Assembly (NCBI GenBank): GCA_046498405.1
Contig: JAWOAS010000055.1
Span: 1-12,070 of the forward strand
Origin: T1Sed10-49 sp046498405
GTDB lineage: Bacteria; Actinomycetota; Nitriliruptoria; Euzebyales; Egibacteraceae
Direction of reading: 5' to 3'
Length of the DNA stretch: 12,070 nt
A model generated the notes under the pieces. It ran no database searches and was not told where the DNA came from. It was given only the letters and a program-made list of their open reading frames with translations. Position 1 is the stretch's first letter. Each line of letters opens with the position of its first letter. Below are positions 1 to 7,222 of this stretch, piece after piece. The position numbers and the translations under genes were made by a program.

Positions 1-215
1 TCCACGACCGGGTGAACTACGCGGTGACGCAGTCGTTCCTGCGCGTCGACGCCGAGCAGCACACGCTGACCCTCGAGCTCGAGATCGACACGGCGATCAG
101 CCAGGTCCTCGAGTACTTCGAGATCTTCCTCGAGCGCATGATCATGTGCCGGCGCGCCGCGCAGACCCTCGGCTGCCAGTTCAAGATCACCGTCAACGGC
201 GTGCCGGTCCTCTAG
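1..215 (+). CDS. C-terminal end of an unrecognised protein, upstream neighbour of secD (partial)
   Basis: The open frame enters from the left edge (first full codon at 3) and ends in TAG, leaving about 70 residues. The third codon position is almost always C or G, as in the genes downstream, so this is real coding sequence and not a shadow frame. I do not recognise the family. The visible part has a hydrophilic strand-like stretch (TLTLELEID), an amphipathic helix (QVLEYFEIFLERMIMCRRAA) and a final strand-like segment (QFKITVNGVPVL), so it looks like a small soluble alpha/beta domain with no membrane segment. It ends only 2 nt before the secD ATG, so it is probably cotranscribed and translationally coupled with secD. 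The gene most often found here, yajC, does not fit: the tail lacks YajC's features and its beta-rich KKVDD-type core. A GTG at 12 could open a very short 67-residue ORF, but the frame stays open upstream of it and no Shine-Dalgarno is visible. Confidence 0.75.
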   Translation, partial: HDRVNYAVTQSFLRVDAEQHTLTLELEIDTAISQVLEYFEIFLERMIMCRRAAQTLGCQFKITVNGVPVL

Positions 216-217
216 CG

Positions 218-1708
218 ATGAACAAGGGCGGCCTCCTGGCGATCCTCGTCGTCTTCCTCCTCGCGGTGGCAGGGCTTTGGACGACGATCCTGGCCAACGA
301 CTGGGAGCCCCAGCTCGGGCTCGACCTCCAGGGCGGGGTGAGCCTGACCCTCGAGCCAGCCCCCGGTCAGGGCGAGATCGACCTCGAGGTCCTCGACCAG
401 ACCGTCGAGGTCATCCGTGCCCGGGTCGACGGCCTCGGCGTCGCCGAGCCCGAGATCGCGCGGCAGGGGGAGACCGTCATCGTCCAGCTGCCGGGCGTGG
501 CCGACCAGGCCCAGGCCGAGGACATCGTCCAGGAGACCGCGATCCTGCAGTTCCGCCGGGTCCTGCGTGAGATCCCGCCCAGCGACCCCGACTACGACGA
601 GGTCGGCCCCTCGTGCGCCGAGATCGAGGAGGAGCGGCTGGCCGGCCCGCCGCCGGCCGAGGAGGAGGTCGTGCTCTGCCAGCCGCCCGAGGCGCAGGCC
701 GGGCTCGCGGGCGACGCCGAGGAGGAGCAGGAGGCCTCGCCGCCGGAGGAGTGGACGAAGCTTGAGCTCGGCCCCGTCGTCGTCGACGGCGGCAGCGTCG
801 AGGACGCGAGCGCCCGCGTCGGCGAGACCGGCCTCGAGTGGGCCACGACCCTCGACTTCGACGCCGAGGGCGAGGAGACCTTCCAGGAGTTCACCGCCGA
901 GCTCGCCTGCGAGGAGGGCGACCGCCGCCGACTCGCGATCGTCCTCGACGGGCTCGTCGAGTCCGCCCCCCCGGTCGCCCCCGAGGTCGCCTGCGGCGAG
1001 GGCATCGCCGGGGGTGGGCAGATCTCGGTGGGCAGCCAGCAGGAGGCCGAGGACCTCGCGCTCGTGCTGCGGGCGGGAGCCTTGCCGATCCAGCTCGACT
1101 TGGCGCAGTCCCTCGCGGTCTCGCCGACGCTCGGCGCCGAGTCGCTCGAGGCGGGGCTGCAGGCCGGCCTCATCGGGCTCGTGCTCGTCGGGGGCTACCT
1201 CGTCGTCCTCTACCGCGGCATCGGGGCGGCCGCGGTCACCGAGCTCGTGATGTTCGGGGTCATCGTCGCCGGGGCGCTCATCGTCCTCGGGGAGACGATC
1301 GGCTTCACCCTCACCCTGGCGGGCATCGCCGGGATCATCGTCTCGATCGGCATCGCCGCGGACTCCTCGATCATCTACCGCGAGCGCTACCGCGACGAGA
1401 TCCGCAAGGGCCGGACGATCCGCACCGCCGCCGAGCACGCCTTCAGCTCGGCGTTCGCCACGAACCTCACCGGCAACACCGTGTCGTTCCTCGCCGCGGC
1501 GGTGCTCTACGTCCTCGCCGTGGGGCCGGTGCGAGGCTTCGCGTTCACCCTCGGCCTGGCCACGCTCGTCGACACGCTGCTCTTCGCGACGTTCACGCGG
1601 TCGCTGTTCGGGTGGATCGCCAACACCCCCAAGCTGGCCCGGGCGAGGTGGATGGGGCTTGCCGCACAGACGTTCGTGGCCACCCCGGTGGCGAAGGTGA
1701 AGCGATGA
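218..1708 (+). CDS. secD: Protein translocase subunit SecD
   Basis: SecD works with SecF beside the SecYEG channel, using the proton motive force to pull exported proteins across the membrane. The product is 496 residues. It has an N-terminal membrane segment (about 4-21), the family motif LGLDLQGG (33-40), the P1 region (IRARVDGLGVAEPEI onward) and a C-terminal bundle of membrane helices from about residue 312. That bundle carries GIAADSSIIYRERYRDE around Asp382; actinobacterial SecD typically has ADS here where E. coli has VDAN. An acidic, proline-rich, low-complexity insert lies at about 135-179. All four cysteines (133, 154, 231, 259) lie in the extracytoplasmic domain. I chose the ATG at 218 because the membrane helix follows it at once; an in-frame ATG at 146 lies inside the preceding gene. 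There is no clear Shine-Dalgarno, so translation is probably coupled to the upstream gene. Confidence 0.96.
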   Translation: MNKGGLLAILVVFLLAVAGLWTTILANDWEPQLGLDLQGGVSLTLEPAPGQGEIDLEVLDQTVEVIRARVDGLGVAEPEIARQGETVIVQLPGVADQAQAEDIVQETAILQFRRVLREIPPSDPDYDEVGPSCAEIEEERLAGPPPAEEEVVLCQPPEAQAGLAGDAEEEQEASPPEEWTKLELGPVVVDGGSVEDASARVGETGLEWATTLDFDAEGEETFQEFTAELACEEGDRRRLAIVLDGLVESAPPVAPEVACGEGIAGGGQISVGSQQEAEDLALVLRAGALPIQLDLAQSLAVSPTLGAESLEAGLQAGLIGLVLVGGYLVVLYRGIGAAAVTELVMFGVIVAGALIVLGETIGFTLTLAGIAGIIVSIGIAADSSIIYRERYRDEIRKGRTIRTAAEHAFSSAFATNLTGNTVSFLAAAVLYVLAVGPVRGFAFTLGLATLVDTLLFATFTRSLFGWIANTPKLARARWMGLAAQTFVATPVAKVKR

Positions 1709-2697
1709 GCGCCCAAGGCAAGGACACCGCGCTGCGGCGCTTCCTCAACGGCGAGGGCGACTACGCCTTCATCGCCCGCGGCCGCACCTGGCTCGTCGTC
1801 TCGCTCGCGCTCGTCGCCCTGGCCGGCGCGGCCCTGCTCGTGCGCGGCCTCGACTTCGCGATCGACTTCACCGGCGGGACCTCGTTCCTCGTCTCGGGCG
1901 CCACCGAGGAGTTCACCTCCGCGGACCTGCGCGAGGCGATGGGCGACCTCGGCATCAGCGACGTCACCGCCCAGGTCGTCGAGGAGGGCGAGGGCGCCCT
2001 CGTCTCGACGCCCGAGCTCGGCGAGGTCGGCGGCGAGGCCGACCGGGCCGCGACCGCCGCGCTCGCCGAGGTCACCGGCGCCGACCCCGTCGACATCGAC
2101 CGCCAGGCGGTCGGCCCGCGCTGGGGGCAGCAGATCACCGACCAGGCGCTGCTCGCGCTCGTGGTCTTCCTCGGCCTCGTCGTCGTCTACATCACGCTGC
2201 GCTTCGAGTGGCGCATGGCCGCAGCCGCGCTCGTCACGCTGCTCCACGACGTCGTCGTGACGATCGGCGTCTACGCCCTCGTCGGCTTCGAGGTGTCCCC
2301 GGCCTCGGTCATCGCGCTGCTGACGATCCTCGGCTACTCGCTGTACGACACCGTCGTGGTCTTCGACCGCGTGACCGAGGAGACTGGGGCCCTGGGGGCC
2401 TCGGAGAACCGCACGTACGCCGAGCTGGCCAACGGCGCGCTCAACGCCGTGCTCGTGCGCTCGCTGTCGACCTCGGTGACCTCGCTGCTGCCGGTCGGCG
2501 CGCTGCTCGTCATCGGCGCGCAACTGCTCGGCGCCGACACCCTCGCCGACCTCGCGCTCGCGCTCTTCATCGGCATGGGGGTGGGGACGTACTCCTCGAT
2601 CTTCGTGGCCACGCCCCTGCTCGTCTGGCTCAAGGGCCGCGATCCCGTGGTCGCCGAGCACACCGAGCGCCTGCTCGCGCGGCGGGGCGGCTCCTAG
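1705..2697 (+). CDS. secF: Protein translocase subunit SecF
   Basis: SecF is the partner of SecD in the proton-driven accessory complex of the Sec translocon. The 330-residue product has a first membrane helix at about 29-46 and then the hallmark DFTGG (54-58). A short extracytoplasmic P4 region follows, and five further membrane helices make up the C-terminal half. GYSLYDTVVVFDRV (210-223) matches the SecF consensus ILGYS-x-x-DTVVVFD, and its Asp215 is the expected conserved acid. The ATG overlaps the secD stop by 4 nt (ATGA), and a weak GGTGAAG lies just before it, so SecD and SecF are made in step. The C-terminus is a short basic tail. Length and motif order match the family, with no sign of truncation. 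Confidence 0.96.
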   Translation: MSAQGKDTALRRFLNGEGDYAFIARGRTWLVVSLALVALAGAALLVRGLDFAIDFTGGTSFLVSGATEEFTSADLREAMGDLGISDVTAQVVEEGEGALVSTPELGEVGGEADRAATAALAEVTGADPVDIDRQAVGPRWGQQITDQALLALVVFLGLVVVYITLRFEWRMAAAALVTLLHDVVVTIGVYALVGFEVSPASVIALLTILGYSLYDTVVVFDRVTEETGALGASENRTYAELANGALNAVLVRSLSTSVTSLLPVGALLVIGAQLLGADTLADLALALFIGMGVGTYSSIFVATPLLVWLKGRDPVVAEHTERLLARRGGS

Positions 2698-2705
2698 CCT
2701 CCGGT

Positions 2706-2747
2706 GCCCTGCCGCGGGCCCCGGCCGTCGGCCGGGTGGCAGCGGGC
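2706..2747 (+). terminator. GC-rich nested hairpin after secF, possible terminator
   Basis: A perfect 7-bp inner stem, CCCGGCC / GGCCGGG (2720-2726 with 2730-2736, 3-nt loop), sits inside an outer stem of 8 bp with a 2-nt bulge (2706-2713 with 2738-2747). It begins 8 nt after the secF stop. No T-tract follows, so it is not a textbook intrinsic terminator, though GC-rich actinobacterial hairpins often lack one. It could instead attenuate read-through into rel or protect the secF mRNA end. Confidence 0.4.
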
Positions 2748-2752
2748 CTCCG

Positions 2753-2766
2753 ACGATCGGTATCGT
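2753..2766 (+). promoter_or_regulatory. Candidate -10 element of rel, inside a 5-4-5 palindrome
   Basis: TATCGT at 2761-2766 fits the actinobacterial -10 pattern TANNNT. It would start transcription near 2773, about 27 nt before the proposed rel start. The same bases form the right arm of an inverted repeat, ACGAT-CGGT-ATCGT. No good -35 is visible. The spacing to the ribosome binding site is sensible, but a hexamer this loose can occur by chance. Confidence 0.3.
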
Positions 2767-2786
2767 GGGGTCTGAGGCAGCAGCGC

Positions 2787-2802
2787 GAAGGAGGCCGACA
2801 CG
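2787..2802 (+). promoter_or_regulatory. Strong ribosome binding site followed by ACG, start of rel
   Basis: GAAGGAGG (2787-2794) is a near-perfect Shine-Dalgarno. Five bases later, in the rel frame, comes ACG (2800-2802), where ATG or GTG would be expected. No ATG, GTG or TTG exists in this frame between the in-frame stop at 2773 and the TTG at 3058. No Shine-Dalgarno precedes 3058 or the ATG at 3064. Confidence 0.6.
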
Positions 2803-5295
2803 AGCGCCGAGGAGCGTCGCGAGGAGCGCCCCGCCCCGCAGGTCCTCGAGCGGGGCGAGGACGACGCGCCCGAGCGCGACGCCGGGGACGCGGCCGCACG
2901 GCCCGCCGAGCGCCCGAGCGCGGCGCTCGAGACCACGACCGAGCCCGCCGTCGAACCCTCGCCGGCGCCCGAGCGCCAGGCCAGCACCGAGCTCGAGCCC
3001 GCCCCCGCCGGACCCCCGCGCCCCAGGCAGTCGGGGGTCCGCGCCGTTCTGGCCCGCTTGCCGATGTTCGACCGCGGGCTGGCGGTCCCCGACCGTCTCG
3101 AGCCGCTCTGCAAGTCGCTCAAGGCCCACTCCCCGAAGGTCGACGTCCGCGAGGTCGTCGCGGCCTACGAGGTCGCCGAGCAGGCCCATGGCGGGCAGAC
3201 CCGCCGCTCGGGCGAGCCCTACATCGTCCATCCTGTCGGCGTGGCCGAGGTCCTCGCCGACCTCGGCATGGACACCCCGACGATCGTCGCCGCGCTGCTC
3301 CATGACGTCGTCGAGGACACCGAGCTCACCCACGATGACGTCGAGGAGCGCTTCGGCGCCGAGGCGGCGATGCTCGTCGACGGGGTGACCAAGCTCGACC
3401 GCGTGGCGGTGACCACGCGCGAGGAGCAGCAGGCCGAGTCGCTGCGCAAGATGCTCATCGCGATGGCCAACGACTATCGCGTCCTCGTCATCAAGCTCGC
3501 CGACCGGCTCCACAACATGAAGACGATCCACCACCTGCCCCGGGAGAAGCAGACGCGCATCTCCGAGGAGACGCTGCAGATCTACGCGCCGCTGGCCCAC
3601 CGGCTCGGCATGCAGAACTTCAAGTGGCAGCTCGAGGACCTCGCCTTCGCCACGCTGCACCCGCGGCGCTACGACGAGATCAAGGCGATGGTCGCCGAGC
3701 GCCAGCCCGAGCGCGACCGGTTCCTCGAGGACGTCGTCGAGCAGCTCACCGAGCGGCTCAAGGAGGTGAAGATCCGCGCGGAGATCACCGGGCGGCCCAA
3801 GCACCTCTACTCCATCTACGAGAAGATGGTCGTGCGCGGTCGGGACTTCAGCGACATCTACGACCTCATCGGCGTGCGGATCATCGTCGACAGCGTCAAG
3901 GACTGCTACGGCGCCCTCGGCAGCGTCCACGCGATGTGGCGACCCATCCCGGGTCGCTTCAAGGACTACATCGCGATGCCGAAGTTCAACCTCTACCAGT
4001 CGCTGCACACCACCGTCGTCGGCCCCGAGGGCAAGCCCATCGAGCTGCAGATCCGCACCCGCGCGATGCACCGCACCGCGGAGTTCGGCGTCGCCGCGCA
4101 CTGGAAGTACAAGCAGGCGCTGCGCACCGAGGAGTCGGAGTCGCAGTGGCTCTCGCAGATGCTCGACATGCAGTCCGACACCGCCGACTCCGGCGAGTTC
4201 ATGCGCAACGTGCGCCTCGACCTCTACGCCGACGAGGTCTTCGTCTTCAGCCCCAAGGGCGACGTCGTCGCCCTGCCGAAGGGCTCGACGCCGGTCGACT
4301 TCGCCTATTCGATCCACACCGAGGTGGGCCACAAGACCGTCGGGGCGCGCGTGGGCGGGCGGCTGGTCTCCCTCGAGTACGAGCTGCGCAACGGCGAGAC
4401 CGTCGAGATCCTCACCTCCGGCGCGCCCGACGCCGGGCCGAGCCGCGACTGGCTCGAGTTCGTCGGCTCCTCACGGGCGCGCTCGAAGATCCGGCAGTAC
4501 TTCAGCCGGGAGCGCCGCGAGGACGCGATCGAGAAGGGCCGTGAGGCCCTGCGCAAGGAGCTGGCCAAGCAGGGGGTGGGCTGGAAGCGCCTCCTCGGCG
4601 GGCCCGAGCTCAAGGCCGTCGCCGAGCAGATGAACCACCATGACCTCGACGCGCTCTACCGCGCGATCGGCGATGGCCACATCAACGCCACCGCGGTGGC
4701 CAACCAGCTCACCGCGCTCGTCAGCGACGAGGAGGAGGTCGAGGAGGCCCTGCCGCCGGTCGCCAGCGAGGCGCCCGCCCGCGTCTCCGACGCGATCGTC
4801 GTCGACGAGACCGACGACGTCCTCGTCACCCTCGCGCGCTGCTGCACGCCGGTGCCCGGCGACGAGATCATGGGCTTCGTGACCCGCGGACGGGGGGTGA
4901 CCGTCCACCGCCAGGACTGCCCCAACGCCGAGGCGCTCAAGCGCAGCGAGCCCGACCGGGTCCAGGAGGTCCGCTGGGACGCCACGACCCCGGCGATCTT
5001 CACCGTGACCGTCCAGGTCGAGGCCCTCGACCGCAAGCATCTCCTACGCGACGTCACGACGCTGCTCGGCGACCTCCACGTCAACATCCTCTCCGCGCAG
5101 GTCAACACCCAGAAGGACCGCATCGCCTACCTGCGGTTCGCCTTCGAGCTCGCCGACATCAACCACCTCGACCACATCCTCACGCAGATCCGGCGCATCG
5201 AGTCGGTCTACGACGCCTACCGCGTGACGCCACACGGCGGGGAGGACGGCGAGACCGGCGCGGGTCAGTCCGCCGACCGGCGGGCCCGGCGCTAG
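2800..5295 (+). CDS. rel: Bifunctional (p)ppGpp synthetase/hydrolase (Rel/SpoT family)
   Basis: This enzyme makes and degrades the stringent-response alarmone (p)ppGpp. From the ACG start it has 831 residues, near the usual 790-850 of actinobacterial Rel. A disordered Ala/Pro/Glu/Arg-rich extension (about 1-85) ends in GVRAVLAR, resembling the VRARLAR at the same place in mycobacterial Rel. Next come the HD hydrolase domain (His168-Asp169 in HDVVED, then KLADRLHNM), the synthetase domain (GRPKHLYSIYEKM; RFKD at 386-389), TGS (about 479-540), a Zn-finger-like region with Cys681-Cys682, and a C-terminal ACT domain (about 734-810). In this family RxKD marks bifunctional Rel/SpoT, whereas synthetase-only RelA has ExDD. 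Both catalytic halves look intact. The fallback start is TTG at 3058 (745 residues), which lacks a ribosome binding site and drops the extension. The last codons overlap the end of nadE on the other strand. Confidence 0.93.
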   Translation, partial: TSAEERREERPAPQVLERGEDDAPERDAGDAAARPAERPSAALETTTEPAVEPSPAPERQASTELEPAPAGPPRPRQSGVRAVLARLPMFDRGLAVPDRLEPLCKSLKAHSPKVDVREVVAAYEVAEQAHGGQTRRSGEPYIVHPVGVAEVLADLGMDTPTIVAALLHDVVEDTELTHDDVEERFGAEAAMLVDGVTKLDRVAVTTREEQQAESLRKMLIAMANDYRVLVIKLADRLHNMKTIHHLPREKQTRISEETLQIYAPLAHRLGMQNFKWQLEDLAFATLHPRRYDEIKAMVAERQPERDRFLEDVVEQLTERLKEVKIRAEITGRPKHLYSIYEKMVVRGRDFSDIYDLIGVRIIVDSVKDCYGALGSVHAMWRPIPGRFKDYIAMPKFNLYQSLHTTVVGPEGKPIELQIRTRAMHRTAEFGVAAHWKYKQALRTEESESQWLSQMLDMQSDTADSGEFMRNVRLDLYADEVFVFSPKGDVVALPKGSTPVDFAYSIHTEVGHKTVGARVGGRLVSLEYELRNGETVEILTSGAPDAGPSRDWLEFVGSSRARSKIRQYFSRERREDAIEKGREALRKELAKQGVGWKRLLGGPELKAVAEQMNHHDLDALYRAIGDGHINATAVANQLTALVSDEEEVEEALPPVASEAPARVSDAIVVDETDDVLVTLARCCTPVPGDEIMGFVTRGRGVTVHRQDCPNAEALKRSEPDRVQEVRWDATTPAIFTVTVQVEALDRKHLLRDVTTLLGDLHVNILSAQVNTQKDRIAYLRFAFELADINHLDHILTQIRRIESVYDAYRVTPHGGEDGETGAGQSADRRARR
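5292..5295. other. Palindromic CTAG supplying the stop codon of both convergent genes
   Basis: The rel stop is TAG at 5293-5295 and the nadE stop is TAG read on the - strand from 5294 to 5292, so both come from one CTAG. The genes converge with a 4-nt overlap and no spacer. No hairpin terminator is evident around the junction, so each transcript must run into the other gene. Confidence 0.9.
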
Positions 5296-7142
5296 CCCTC
5301 GAACCAGAGCTCCTCGCCGACGAGCTGGGCGGCGCCGAGGTCGGTGCGCTCCTCCCCACGCGGGGTGACCTGCGGGCGGTACTCGTGGGTCAGTGGGAGG
5401 CGACGGTCGCGCCCGAAGCCCCGCGAGGTGACCTTGACCCCCGGCGGCAGCTGCGCGCGGGTGCGCTCGTTGCGGTCGACGAGCTCGACGACGCGCTCGA
5501 CGACGAGGGCGTCGAAGCCCTCCTCGACGAGGACGTCGGGGCTCGCGGCACGCTCGACGAAGCCCTCGAGGATCGCGTCGACGTCCTCGTAGCCGGCGGG
5601 GATCTCCCGGTCGGGCCGGGTCGGGGTGCGCTGGGCGGAGGGCTGGCGGTCGATGAGGCGCTGGGGGATCGCCCCGGCGCCGACGCGCCAGCCGAACGCC
5701 TCGCCGTCGACGGCGTTGCGCCAGCGGCAGAGCTCGTAGACGAGGGTCTTGGGCACGTCCTTGAGCGGTGCGAAGCCGCCCGGCAGGACGAGGCCGTTGC
5801 CGGCGTAGCCCAGCGCGGTCTCGGTCTTGTTCGACGTCACGAGGACGATGCCGTCGGTGCGCTCGGCCAGCGCCGAGAGGTGGACCGCGCGCAGGCTCGG
5901 CAGCAGGACCTCGCCGGCCATGGGGCCGGCGTCGGTGGCGGTCTCGAGCGCCGAGGCGACCCGCCCGAGGTCGTCGGTGACGCCGACGACGTCGCAGCGC
6001 AGGCCGACGCGGGCGGCGAGGTCGAGGGCGTCGGCGGTGGCCTCGGCCGGGGTCTGGGGACCGGGCATCGTGAGGGCGTGGACCCGGTGGACGTCGAGGG
6101 CGTCGGCGGCGAGCAGCGCGACGAGCGCGGAGTCGACCCCGCCGGAGAGCCCGAGCAGGGCCAGGCGGTGCTCGTTGCGGTCGACGTAGGCGGCCACCCC
6201 CTCGACGAGGGCGCGGTAGACCTCCTCAGGGCCCTCCGGGACCCGGGCGACCGGCGGGGCGCCGAGGCGCGGACGCTCCGCGGCGCGCACCGGGCGGCAG
6301 GCGAACGTCGAGCGGATCGGCGCGGGCGACGCCGGCAGCGCGACGTCGGTGACGAGACGGGCCTGGGTGAACGCCGGGGTGCGCGCGACGATCCGCCCGG
6401 AGGCGTCGGCGATCATCGAGCCGCCGTCGAAGACGACCTCGTCCTGGCCGCCGACGCCGGCGGCGTAGACGACCGGCAGGCCGCAGCGACGGGCGGTGTC
6501 GGTCACGGTCTGCTCGCGCTCGGCCTGCTTGCCGCGGTGGTAGGGGCTGGCGTTGGCCGAGACGATGATCTGCGCGCCGTCGCCGGCCTGGGCGTCGGGG
6601 ACGTCGGCGCGCCAGAGGTCCTCGCAGACGAGCACGCCGACCTCGGCGCCGTGCAGCGACCACGTGCCGCCGAAGCGCTCCCCGGCGGCGAAGTAGCGCC
6701 GCTCGTCGAAGACGCCGTAGTTGGGCAGCAGCACCTTGTGGTAGCGCCCGCGGACCTCGCCGCGGTAGAGCAGGGCGACGGCGTTGGCGAGGTGGCGCGG
6801 CGTCGAGTCGGGGCCGGGCCTGCCCTCGACGGGGTCGACGAAGCCGACGACGGTGACGCAGTCGCCAGCGAGCTCGGCCAGCGCGGTGAGCACCTCGAGG
6901 TTGTCGCCGACGAAGTCGGGGTGGTGGACGAGGTCCTCGGGCGGGTAGCCGGTGATCGCGAGCTCGGGCAGGACGAGGAGGTCGCTGCCCTGCTCCTCGG
7001 CCCAGGCCATCGTCTCGGCGATGCGGCGGTGGTTGCCGTCGAGGTCGCCGACGGGCAGCCACAGCTGGCCGACCGCCACCCGCAGGCTGCGCGCGGTCGG
7101 GGCGGCGGCGGGGCGCATCGGCGCGGGCCAGATCGTCGGCAC
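5292..7142 (-). CDS. nadE: Glutamine-dependent NAD+ synthetase, divergent synthetase domain
   Basis: The family makes NAD+ from nicotinate adenine dinucleotide, ATP and ammonia taken from glutamine. The 616-residue product has an N-terminal carbon-nitrogen hydrolase domain with its triad intact (Glu60 in LPELAITGYPPED, Lys136 in YHKVLLPNYGVFDE, Cys173 in VLVCEDLW). A C-terminal synthetase domain follows, with P-loop SGGVDS (333-338), SNKTE (437-441), KDVPKT (461-466) and the late DRNE...PPGVKVTSRGFGRDRR block. Several other motifs that I expect here are changed: MPGPQTP for MPSxYSS, EVLLPSLR for ENxQARxR, and NGLVLPGG for LYGDMAGG. The reading frame is unbroken, so this looks like divergence and not sequencing error. 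The start is GTG at 7142, with AAGGAG (7153-7148) 5 nt upstream; an upstream ATG (7181), a TTG (7208) and an internal ATG (7118) have no such site. It could be a true NadE subfamily or a paralogue with an altered substrate. Confidence 0.88.
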   Translation of the reverse strand: MPTIWPAPMRPAAAPTARSLRVAVGQLWLPVGDLDGNHRRIAETMAWAEEQGSDLLVLPELAITGYPPEDLVHHPDFVGDNLEVLTALAELAGDCVTVVGFVDPVEGRPGPDSTPRHLANAVALLYRGEVRGRYHKVLLPNYGVFDERRYFAAGERFGGTWSLHGAEVGVLVCEDLWRADVPDAQAGDGAQIIVSANASPYHRGKQAEREQTVTDTARRCGLPVVYAAGVGGQDEVVFDGGSMIADASGRIVARTPAFTQARLVTDVALPASPAPIRSTFACRPVRAAERPRLGAPPVARVPEGPEEVYRALVEGVAAYVDRNEHRLALLGLSGGVDSALVALLAADALDVHRVHALTMPGPQTPAEATADALDLAARVGLRCDVVGVTDDLGRVASALETATDAGPMAGEVLLPSLRAVHLSALAERTDGIVLVTSNKTETALGYAGNGLVLPGGFAPLKDVPKTLVYELCRWRNAVDGEAFGWRVGAGAIPQRLIDRQPSAQRTPTRPDREIPAGYEDVDAILEGFVERAASPDVLVEEGFDALVVERVVELVDRNERTRAQLPPGVKVTSRGFGRDRRLPLTHEYRPQVTPRGEERTDLGAAQLVGEELWFEG

Positions 7143-7179
7143 GAGGGCTCCTTGCGGCAGGCGGGCGCGCGTCGGGCGC

Positions 7180-7208
7180 ATCCTCGCGTCCCACGCTGCC
7201 ACCGGCAA
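7180..7208 (-). promoter_or_regulatory. Candidate nadE promoter
   Basis: On the - strand, TTGCCG (7208-7203) is followed after 17 nt by GAGGAT (7185-7180), which would place transcription start roughly 30 nt before the nadE GTG. The -35 is good and the spacing ideal, but the -10 matches the TANNNT pattern poorly. Confidence 0.25.
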
Positions 7209-7222
7209 CGTCGTGGGGCCCG

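Noticed and set aside
2765..3388. A GTG-started frame in the rel N-terminal region that would offer a normal start codon
   Set aside because: It is in a different frame from rel, is Ser/Arg/Pro-rich nonsense, and no frameshift joining it to rel is needed because the rel frame itself stays open from 2776.
1507..4332. A 941-codon open frame on the - strand across the end of secD, secF and part of rel
   Set aside because: It is antisense to three well-recognised genes, its translation is a low-complexity Asp/Val/Arg/Leu/Gly mix with no motifs, and such frames arise from the near-total C/G bias at third codon positions.
5764..5829. A possible pair of compensating frameshifts in nadE explaining the missing YGDM motif
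   Set aside because: Reading the segment in the other frames gives Arg/Pro-rich sequence and no trace of YGDM, and the flanking motifs SNKTE and GGFAPLKDVPKT stay in frame at the normal distance.
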